Positions 1 through 5,784 of a DNA stretch of 45,658 nt are shown piece after piece; within the stretch, counting starts at the first letter, position 1; each line of letters begins with the position of its first letter. A program made the position numbers and the translations under genes. Under the pieces are notes generated by a model, which searched no databases, was not told where the DNA came from, and saw only the letters and a list, made by a program, of their open reading frames with translations. Location of the stretch: the NCBI GenBank assembly GCA_964611125.1, contig CAZSZO010000030.1, positions 1-45,658 on the forward strand, read 5' to 3'. This DNA comes from JAEUIX01 sp964611125 (GTDB lineage Bacteria > Planctomycetota > Phycisphaerae > Phycisphaerales > UBA1924).

Positions 1-1
1 C

Positions 2-526
2 GGCGTCGCCGATTTGCGCGCCAGCATGGTCGCCGCGCAGCGGACCATCGCCGCCGCCCACCCGCGCCTGGTCGCCGAGGGCCGCGACCAGGGTTCGGTG
101 GTCTTCCCCGACGCCTGCGTCAAGTTCTATCTGCACGCCAGCCCGACCATCCGGGCCGCCCGCCGGGCCGACCAGCTCAAGGCTGCGGGGATCAAGTTCG
201 CCTTTGACCAGCTTCTGGCCGAGATCGTCCGGCGTGACGAGTCCGACCGCAGCCGCGTGGTGGGCCCGCTTGTCTGTCCGCCTGACGCCCTCGTTGTCGA
301 CACATCAACCATGACACTCGCCGATGTGGTTGACCACCTCGAAAACCTGGTCCGCCAGCGGACCCTGCAGCCGGAAGGGGGCGCGGCAGGGAACCTCGCC
401 ATCGAGTGCCGCCCGCCGACCGCCTTCACCCCCACGTCAGCCCCCACGTCGGGCCCCTCTTCGGCCCCCGCCCCGGCCACCCCCCCGCCGAAGCACGGAG
501 CGGGACCCACCGCCGGGTCGATGTGA
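2..526 (+). CDS. cmk: Cytidylate kinase, 5'-truncated by the window edge
   Basis: Cytidylate kinase phosphorylates CMP and dCMP with ATP in the cytoplasm. Only the C-terminal part is present; the frame is open from base 2, so the true start lies upstream. The diagnostic stretch VAEGRDQGSVVFPDA, followed by KFYLHASP and the RAARRADQ region, matches the Cmk segment containing the (d)CMP-binding GRD motif. After about residue 117 of the visible part comes a roughly 50-residue Pro/Ala/Ser/Thr-rich tail not normally part of Cmk. The stop codon (TGA 524-526) overlaps the plsC start by one base, so the two are probably translationally coupled. The cmk-plsC pairing is seen in other bacteria. The family call is secure; only the tail is odd. 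Confidence 0.93.
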   Translation, partial: GVADLRASMVAAQRTIAAAHPRLVAEGRDQGSVVFPDACVKFYLHASPTIRAARRADQLKAAGIKFAFDQLLAEIVRRDESDRSRVVGPLVCPPDALVVDTSTMTLADVVDHLENLVRQRTLQPEGGAAGNLAIECRPPTAFTPTSAPTSGPSSAPAPATPPPKHGAGPTAGSM

Positions 527-1272
527 TGCTTGCCCGTCTCCGCAACCGCAATCCGGGGCGTTCCCTCGCCGCCATGCTGGTGTACGACATCGCCTGGTCG
601 ATCTCCTGGCTGATCGCCACGGGGATCTACCGCCTGCGGGTGCGTGGACGCCACCACGTCCCGCCGACGGGCCCGTTGCTGATCATCGCCAACCACCAGT
701 CGCTCTTCGATCCCCCGGCGATCGCCATCTCGATCGCCTGCCGGCACATCAATTTCATCGCCCGGGCCGGCCTGTTCAAGTTCCGGCCCTTCGGGGTGCT
801 CATCGAGGCCCTCAACGCCGTGCCGATCAAGGAAAGCGGCTCCGACACGGCCGCGATCCGCACCGCCCTCGAGCAGCTGGCCCGGGGTCGGGCGGTCATC
901 ATCTTTCCCGAGGGCTCGCGGACCGAGGATGGAGCGATCGCGGAGTTCAAGCGCGGGGCCTGGGTGCTGATGTCCCGGGCCAAGTGCCCGGTCCTGCCCG
1001 CGGCGATCGAGGGCGCCTTTGACGCCTGGCCCCGCGGCGCCGGCCGGCCGCGGTTCTGGGGCCGCCGCCTCGCGGTCGAGTTCGGGCCGGTCATCCCCTA
1101 TGAAGTGCTGGCCCCCATGGGCTCCCAGGCCGGGCTGAGTTTCCTGCGCCAGACCGTTGACGCCATGCGCCTCGACCTTCGGCACGAGCTCCGGAACGTC
1201 ACCGACGACCGATACCCAGCGCCCGGCCCAGGCGACGCTGGGCCCGTGGTGGCGGGCAGTGCTGGGACATAA
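526..1272 (+). CDS. plsC: 1-acyl-sn-glycerol-3-phosphate acyltransferase (PlsC family)
   Basis: This 248-residue membrane-associated enzyme should transfer an acyl chain to lysophosphatidic acid in phospholipid synthesis. The catalytic HX4D motif is NHQSLFD at residues 56-62. The substrate-binding motif FPEGSR and the block LNAVPIKESGSD follow in the family's order. A hydrophobic segment lies at about residues 17-33 (AMLVYDIAWSISWLIATG). The ATG at 526 overlaps the cmk stop as TGATG, which favours this start over the earlier in-frame ATG at 406 that would run 40 residues of low-complexity sequence back over cmk. Acyl-donor specificity cannot be read from the sequence. Confidence 0.92.
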   Translation: MLARLRNRNPGRSLAAMLVYDIAWSISWLIATGIYRLRVRGRHHVPPTGPLLIIANHQSLFDPPAIAISIACRHINFIARAGLFKFRPFGVLIEALNAVPIKESGSDTAAIRTALEQLARGRAVIIFPEGSRTEDGAIAEFKRGAWVLMSRAKCPVLPAAIEGAFDAWPRGAGRPRFWGRRLAVEFGPVIPYEVLAPMGSQAGLSFLRQTVDAMRLDLRHELRNVTDDRYPAPGPGDAGPVVAGSAGT

Positions 1273-1451
1273 ATGACCCAATCAGGGTGATTTATTATCC
1301 GCTGAACCGATCGGCATGGCCTACCTAGGGTGTTGGAAAGGGCCTCCAGGACTGCCTAGGCGGTCTCCTGTTCGCGATCGCGGCTCCAGCGGCTTGCTCC
1401 GGCCCGCCGCCAATCGCACGCTCTCATCATGAGCCAACCTGCCACTTGAGG

Positions 1452-1472
1452 ATTATCGGAGCGTTCGATAAT
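1452..1472. promoter_or_regulatory. 7-bp inverted repeat in a putative promoter upstream of the 3D-domain gene
   Basis: ATTATCG (1452-1458) and CGATAAT (1466-1472) are perfect inverted repeats around a 7-nt spacer. They sit in an A+T-rich patch of an otherwise G+C-rich 265-nt intergenic region (1273-1537). TTGAGG (1446-1451) and GATAAT (1467-1472) could be -35 and -10 elements, although the 15-nt spacer is short. The dyad would overlap the -10 element, as an operator might. The rest of the gap shows only a weak 4-bp hairpin just after plsC. Confidence 0.35.
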
Positions 1473-1537
1473 TGTTCGCATCCGACTGGCTCGATAGTGA
1501 CCACCAGCCTACAACAACAGACTTGGAGTGGCATCCA

Positions 1538-2296
1538 GTGACCGTGTCTCACCCAACTTTTCCATCCCGGTCGGGTCCTTCCCGTCAGTTTCATGCGCCG
1601 CTTCGCCTCGCCGTGGCTCACGGCGCGGCGTGGACGCTGCTGCTCATGGTGGTCGCGGCCTCGGCGATCGTGGCTAAGGAGTTCACCTCCCGTCGAACCA
1701 CCCCTGCCCTGGCGGTGCTCGACCCTGCCTCGACGCCAGAGCCGGTCGGCGAGATCGAACCGGTGATGTTCGTGTCCGATCCGCTGGTTGAGGGCTCGGC
1801 CGAGTTGCCCGAGGCGGGCTCCGCCGCCCAGCTGGCCGACGCGCTCCCGGAACCCGAGCCGACCCCCGGGATCGACACCAGCAGGTACGAAACCGACCTG
1901 GGCGTTCGCTGGTTCAACGGCCGTCCCGTTCGGGCCGCCCGGACGATTTGGATGACTGTGACCGCGTACTCACCCGATGCCCGCTCCTGCGGCGACTCGG
2001 CCGACGGCATCACCGCCAGTCTGCACCGCGTGGAGACCAACCGGTTCCGGCTGGTCGCGGCCGACAGCCGGGTCCTGCCCCTGGGGTCGATCATCTCGAT
2101 CCCCGGGTACGCCTCGGAGAAAGTCGTGCCCGTGCTGGATCGCGGCGGCAAGATCAAAGGCAATCGCCTGGATCTGCTGTTCCCCGATCATGAGCAGGCC
2201 CGCGCCTGGGGCGTCAAGAAGCTCAAGGTGACGGTCTGGGAATACGCCGACGGCAACCCGGCGCCCAATTGGCGGGCCATCCGCGACTCGCGCTGA
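1538..2296 (+). CDS. Membrane-anchored 3D-domain protein
   Basis: Predicted envelope protein of 252 residues. There is one N-terminal membrane helix at about residues 29-46 (HGAAWTLLLMVVAASAIV), a Pro/Glu-rich linker, then a C-terminal 3D domain at about residues 138-236. The three aspartates that name the family are D176 (VAADSRVLPLG), D201 (VPVLDRGG) and D212 (NRLDLLF). 3D domains have a double-psi barrel fold related to the MltA lytic transglycosylase, so a role in peptidoglycan turnover is plausible but inferred. The GTG at 1538 is chosen because GGAG (1525-1528) lies 9 nt upstream; an earlier in-frame TTG at 1472 lacks a clear site. It appears to be a single-gene unit. Confidence 0.82.
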   Translation: MTVSHPTFPSRSGPSRQFHAPLRLAVAHGAAWTLLLMVVAASAIVAKEFTSRRTTPALAVLDPASTPEPVGEIEPVMFVSDPLVEGSAELPEAGSAAQLADALPEPEPTPGIDTSRYETDLGVRWFNGRPVRAARTIWMTVTAYSPDARSCGDSADGITASLHRVETNRFRLVAADSRVLPLGSIISIPGYASEKVVPVLDRGGKIKGNRLDLLFPDHEQARAWGVKKLKVTVWEYADGNPAPNWRAIRDSR

Positions 2297-2316
2297 GCAG
2301 CGGGTTTTGGCGCCGG

Positions 2317-3555
2317 TCACTTCTTTTTCTTGGCCGCGTCTTTGATCATCCGAGCGACCCGCTCCATCAGGTCGGTAGGTATCGGTACCGTCAGGTGGTA
2401 TTGGGCGACCTTCCACTCGCCGCCGATCTTCCGCAGCACGCCCGTGCCCCGGCACGCGCCGTACTTGTCGTGTTCGAGCTGTTCGTCAAACCAGGCGATC
2501 TCGGCCCCGCCACCGGTGACGATGGGCGACCCCGGCCGGGCGCCGCCTGCCGGGCCCAGGTCGATGTGCCGGTTCCCAGGGCGGTAGACCCAGCCCTTGC
2601 CCTTGTCAAAGTACGGCTTGGCGTAGGCCTTGAACTCGTCCACGGTCCAGCGTTCCCCCGCGTCGGTGCCGATGAAGACACCCTCGGGCGCGAAGCGGCC
2701 AAAGTACCGGGCGAAATCGGCCTTCGCCGCGGCGTCGTGGAAGTCATCAAGGGCCGCCGCGACCTCGGCCCGCGGGCCGGTGAGCGAACCCTGCGGCCGA
2801 CGAAAGCCCTCGAGCATGGTCATGATCTCCTCGGGCTTGAGGTCTTCGATGAAGTGACCCTGCGCCTGCCGGATCTGGTACTGGACGTCCACCCCGGCCT
2901 TCTGACCGGCCTCGGCGATCAGCTTGGCGGCGTCGGTCCAGTTCACGAGGTCATCCGAGCCCACGAACAGCCGCACGGGGACGCCCTTCAGCCGGTCGAG
3001 TCGGTTCATATCCGCCCGGTCGCTGAGGGCCCCCGGGAAGGCCATGACCGAGGCGACCTGGTCGGGGTGGTCGAGGGCGAAGCGGAGGGCGCTGGTTCCG
3101 CCGTCGCTCGCCCCGGCGACGTGCAGCCGCTGGCCTTCGAAGTTCACCGTTCGGCGGATCTGGGCGAGCAGAGGGGTAAGGGCCTGGGCTCCGTCGCGGA
3201 ACAGGAACTCGGGTTTACCCCCTTTCACGGGCGCCTGGGGGCACACCACCACCCAGCCGCGGTCCCGGCAGACGGGGTCGACAAATGACAGGGCGAGGTT
3301 CACCGCCCGGGCGTCCTGCGGGTGGGGCGGGAGCATGAGCAGGACCGGCGCGAGCTGCCCCGTGGTGAAGTGGTCGGGCGTGATGATCTGGTACCTCAGC
3401 GCTCCGCCGCCGGGCAGTTCGATGGATTTCTCCACCCGATCGGCGCGGGCCGAGCGGACCGGCCCGAGGACCAGCGCGATCGCGGCGAGTGCGAACGCCG
3501 CCGCGGCGGAGAGGCGGTGGACGCAGCGGACGGGGCGGAGGCGGTGGGGGGCCAA
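2317..3555 (-). CDS. Secreted alpha/beta hydrolase fused to an NTF2/SnoaL-like domain
   Basis: A 412-residue protein with a signal peptide (about residues 1-38, ending near SARA-DR). An alpha/beta-hydrolase domain (about 43-253) has the nucleophile elbow GASDGG with S150, probable acid D201 or D202 (FVGSDDLVNW) and H234 (QGHF), resembling phospholipase/carboxylesterase or PHB-depolymerase-like esterases. The second domain (about 263-392) resembles NTF2/SnoaL-like proteins: DDFHDAAAKADF at the start, GVFIGTDAGERWTVDEF in the middle and EWKVAQYHLTVP near the end. The start is TTG at 3553-3555: AGGAG (plus-strand CTCCT, 3562-3566) stands 6 nt upstream, and no ATG or GTG fits the signal peptide as well. 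The C-terminus is Lys-rich. It is divergent from rsmG. The substrate is unknown. Confidence 0.8.
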   Translation of the reverse strand: MAPHRLRPVRCVHRLSAAAAFALAAIALVLGPVRSARADRVEKSIELPGGGALRYQIITPDHFTTGQLAPVLLMLPPHPQDARAVNLALSFVDPVCRDRGWVVVCPQAPVKGGKPEFLFRDGAQALTPLLAQIRRTVNFEGQRLHVAGASDGGTSALRFALDHPDQVASVMAFPGALSDRADMNRLDRLKGVPVRLFVGSDDLVNWTDAAKLIAEAGQKAGVDVQYQIRQAQGHFIEDLKPEEIMTMLEGFRRPQGSLTGPRAEVAAALDDFHDAAAKADFARYFGRFAPEGVFIGTDAGERWTVDEFKAYAKPYFDKGKGWVYRPGNRHIDLGPAGGARPGSPIVTGGGAEIAWFDEQLEHDKYGACRGTGVLRKIGGEWKVAQYHLTVPIPTDLMERVARMIKDAAKKKK

Positions 3556-3591
3556 GGGAGGCTCCTGGGCTGGGAGAGGGCGGGCAAAGCC

Positions 3592-3597
3592 TATCGT
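3592..3597 (+). promoter_or_regulatory. TATCGT -10-like hexamer before rsmG
   Basis: TANNNT hexamer ending 9 nt before the rsmG ATG; no Shine-Dalgarno sequence lies between. It fits a leaderless or nearly leaderless transcript, the loosest member of the series in this window. Confidence 0.4.
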
Positions 3598-3606
3598 GGC
3601 CTCCGC

Positions 3607-4389
3607 ATGACCATCGATCCGCTCACGCCGCCTCCCGAGTTCCAGAGCCGCTGTTCGGAGCTCGGGGTCGAGTTCGAGGGCGAGGATCTGCCCCAGCTCG
3701 GGCGGTTTCTGGCCCTGATGCTCGAGGCCAACAAGGCCTTCAACCTGACGGCGATCACCGACCCGGCCCAGGCGTGGATCCGCCATATTCTCGATGCGCT
3801 CACGCTGGTGCCGGTGCTGGCGGCCCTCACGCCCGGGGATGGCCAGGGCGCAGCCAGCGGCGAGGGGGGTGGTGGGAGCGGCGAACTCAACGTGATCGAT
3901 GTGGGCTCCGGCGGCGGGGTGCCGGGGCTGCCGCTGGCGATCGTGATGCCGCAGGTGCGGTTCACGCTGGTGGATGCGACCGGGAAGAAGGCCCGCTTTC
4001 TGGAAGAGACGGTGCGGGCGCTCGACCTGCACAATGTGGTGGTCATTCAGGACCGGGCCGAGCGGCTCGGCCGCGACAAGGCCCACCGCGAGCAGTTCGA
4101 CGTGGCGCTGGCGCGGGCCCTGGGCTCGCTGGCGGTGCTGGCGGCGCTGCTGCTGCCGCTGGTGCGGGTGGGGGGCGTGGTGCTGGCGGTGAAGGGGGCC
4201 CGGGCGGAGGCGGAGCTCGCCGAGGGCGCCAAGGCCATCGGGCTGGTGGGCGGCGAGCACGACCAGACCATCGAGACGCCGACGGGAAAGATCGTGGTGC
4301 TGGCCAAGGCGCAGCGGACGCCCCGCGACTACCCGCGGCACGATGGAGAGCCGGGCCGGTCGCCGCTGGGCGTCGGGAAACGGGAGTAG
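3607..4389 (+). CDS. rsmG: 16S rRNA (guanine-N7) methyltransferase RsmG (GidB)
   Basis: RsmG methylates N7 of a conserved 16S rRNA guanine (G527 in E. coli) using S-adenosylmethionine. The 260-residue protein has the family's NLTAI (46-50), RHILDAL (59-65) and SAM-binding motif DVGSGGGVPGLP (98-109), then VDATGKKARFLEE and ARALGSLAVL. A Gly/Ser-rich insertion at about 77-93 makes it longer than typical RsmG (about 210-240 residues). ATG 3607 is preferred over the far upstream in-frame start at 3322 because homology begins here and TATCGT lies just upstream. It is divergent from the hydrolase and converges with the SUI1 gene; the 54-nt gap between those two (4390-4443) shows no terminator. Confidence 0.93.
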   Translation: MTIDPLTPPPEFQSRCSELGVEFEGEDLPQLGRFLALMLEANKAFNLTAITDPAQAWIRHILDALTLVPVLAALTPGDGQGAASGEGGGGSGELNVIDVGSGGGVPGLPLAIVMPQVRFTLVDATGKKARFLEETVRALDLHNVVVIQDRAERLGRDKAHREQFDVALARALGSLAVLAALLLPLVRVGGVVLAVKGARAEAELAEGAKAIGLVGGEHDQTIETPTGKIVVLAKAQRTPRDYPRHDGEPGRSPLGVGKRE

Positions 4390-4443
4390 TGTCGGGCTGG
4401 GACCAGCTCCAGGCACCGGGAGTAGCGCCAGGCGAACCAGCCC

Positions 4444-4809
4444 TCACCCCCCGGCGGGCTTGGCGGGGTAGCCCAGGCTCTTGAAATGCTCCACCAGCCG
4501 GTCGCGGTGGTCGCCCTGGACCTCGATGGTTGTGCCGTCGAGCGAGCCGCCGGTGGCCAGCTTGGCCTTGAGTTGCTTAAGCAGGGCGGGCAGGTCGTCG
4601 GTGCGATCCGACCGCGGGGCGAACCCGGCGATGACCGTGACGAACTTCCCCCGCCGCTGCTCGCGGCGGATGCGGAGCGGCTGATCCCGCGGGTCGAGCA
4701 CCTTGCCCGAGAGGCGGTCGCGCGGACAGGCGCACTGGGCGTGCGGCTTGGTGCAGCGCTCGCAGGTGACGGGTTGCTCGAGGGGGGTGCCGTCAAAGAG
4801 GCCGGGCAT
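4444..4809 (-). CDS. SUI1/eIF1-like translation initiation factor (YciH family)
   Basis: A 121-residue homologue of eukaryotic eIF1 and bacterial YciH, a small protein that binds the 30S subunit and influences start-site selection. The SUI1 core is at about residues 47-116: RIRREQRRGKFVTVIAGF, then a central helix, then GGSLDGTTIEVQGDHRDRL. The N-terminus has C16-x2-C19-x6-C26-x-C28, a likely zinc knuckle. The ATG at 4809 is in the right place for the family. No Shine-Dalgarno sequence is seen, but TAGTCT lies 8 nt upstream, so this mRNA may itself be leaderless. It is divergent from the PrsW-type protease gene. Confidence 0.88.
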   Translation of the reverse strand: MPGLFDGTPLEQPVTCERCTKPHAQCACPRDRLSGKVLDPRDQPLRIRREQRRGKFVTVIAGFAPRSDRTDDLPALLKQLKAKLATGGSLDGTTIEVQGDHRDRLVEHFKSLGYPAKPAGG

Positions 4810-4817
4810 GGTCTGCG

Positions 4818-4823
4818 AGACTA
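4818..4823 (-). promoter_or_regulatory. TAGTCT -10-like hexamer before the SUI1 gene
   Basis: Read on the minus strand, TAGTCT is followed by 8 nt and then the ATG of the SUI1 gene. No GGAG-type site is present. Confidence 0.5.
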
Positions 4824-4908
4824 GGCCGGTCAGAGCCCGCCGCAGGAGGCGGCGGGGAAGGGCGCTCGCGCCGAACGCTCTTGGGTAACGAAGTCGCTCG
4901 TTGCGGCT

Positions 4909-4941
4909 CAGTGGCTGATTCCCCGCCACTGCCGTGGCGGG
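4909..4941. promoter_or_regulatory. Overlapping inverted repeats upstream of the PrsW-type gene
   Basis: CAGTGGC (4909-4915) pairs with GCCACTG (4925-4931). The overlapping CCCGCCAC (4922-4929) pairs perfectly with GTGGCGGG (4934-4941) across a TGCC loop. The two hairpins are mutually exclusive. They lie just upstream of TATACT (4954-4959), where a -35 element or an operator would be. No T-run follows, so a terminator is unlikely. The rest of the 156-nt gap holds only the two divergent -10-like boxes. Confidence 0.4.
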
Positions 4942-4953
4942 CTCTGTAGTCGG

Positions 4954-4959
4954 TATACT
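4954..4959 (+). promoter_or_regulatory. TATACT -10 hexamer before the PrsW-type gene
   Basis: A near-consensus -10 box with exactly 6 nt between it and the GTG start at 4966. Transcription would begin at or next to the start codon, giving a leaderless mRNA. Confidence 0.65.
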
Positions 4960-4965
4960 GCGCTG

Positions 4966-5712
4966 GTGATCCTCTCGACGATCGCCCTGTACTTGACACT
5001 CGCCGGATGCGCGGTCATCGTCGCCGCGATGGTCGTGCAGTACGACCTCTACGACCGCGAGCCCCTCTGGCTCGTGGTCGCGGCGGCTCTCCTGGGCGGC
5101 GTCGGCATGTACGCCGCGGGCGAGGTGCAGGTGGCCCTGCTGCGGGCAGCCGACTGGCGGAGCATTCCCGTGAGCGACGCCATGATGGCCCTGCTCGCGG
5201 CGAGCACCGAGGAGGTCGCCAAGCTGAGCGTGGTGATCCTGGTGGCGCTGCTGGTGCGCAAGGAGTTCAACGACCCGCTCGACGGGGTGATCTATGGCTC
5301 GTTTGCGGGGCTCGGGGCGGCGCTGGACGAGTCGATCGCGGTGCTCGGCCGGCTGGACAATCCCGCCTATCTGCCGCTGCAGGAGCCGGTGCGGCTGTCG
5401 GGGCACCTGATCATGGGCGGGATCGGCGGTTTCGGGATGGGCATGATCACCACCCGCTCGCGTTTCAAGCCGCTGTGGATCATCGGCACCTTCCTCGGGG
5501 CCATGGTCCTGCACTTTCTGTGGGACGTTGTGGCCTTCAGCGCGGCGGACCACTATCGCCAGACCGGCGGCACGCGCTGGTGGCACACCGCCGGCCCGAT
5601 CGCGATGATGCTCGCGGGCCTGGTGGCGTTCAAGCTGATGGTGAGCTTCGGGGCCCGGCTGACGCGCGAGGTGCTGCAGGTGTGCGACCTGCGGACGCGG
5701 GAGTGCCCCTGA
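4966..5712 (+). CDS. PrsW-family intramembrane protease
   Basis: A 248-residue polytopic membrane protein with about seven hydrophobic segments. It carries the glutamic-type intramembrane protease signatures of PrsW/CAAX-protease-like proteins: the Glu pair in STEEVAKL (E82, E83), the block FNDPLDGVIYGSFAGLGAALDE (about 101-122), H147 in GHLIMGG and HFLWD (183-187). Family members such as Bacillus PrsW cleave anti-sigma factors, but no sigma/anti-sigma pair is nearby, so the substrate is unknown. The GTG start at 4966 is set by homology and by the TATACT box 6 nt upstream. The C-terminus ends in a short Cys-containing segment (VCDLRTREC). Confidence 0.85.
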   Translation: MILSTIALYLTLAGCAVIVAAMVVQYDLYDREPLWLVVAAALLGGVGMYAAGEVQVALLRAADWRSIPVSDAMMALLAASTEEVAKLSVVILVALLVRKEFNDPLDGVIYGSFAGLGAALDESIAVLGRLDNPAYLPLQEPVRLSGHLIMGGIGGFGMGMITTRSRFKPLWIIGTFLGAMVLHFLWDVVAFSAADHYRQTGGTRWWHTAGPIAMMLAGLVAFKLMVSFGARLTREVLQVCDLRTRECP

Positions 5713-5772
5713 GGCCAGCCCGGGATTCGCCGGGGATTGTCGGGGATTGTCGCGCGCGACCGGGATCCCGAA

Positions 5773-5778
5773 TATCAT
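5773..5778 (+). promoter_or_regulatory. TATCAT -10-like hexamer before the DinG-type helicase gene
   Basis: TATCAT lies exactly 6 nt before the in-frame GTG at 5785. This supports that start over the upstream in-frame start at 5737. Confidence 0.55.
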
Positions 5779-5784
5779 CCGACC

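Noticed and set aside
127..1281. Minus-strand open frame of 384 codons opposite cmk and plsC
   Set aside because: Antisense to two clear genes; no signal, domain or ribosome site.
1274..1295. ACCC-AATCA-GGGT followed by a T-rich patch after plsC as a terminator
   Set aside because: Only 4 bp of stem; too weak to support.
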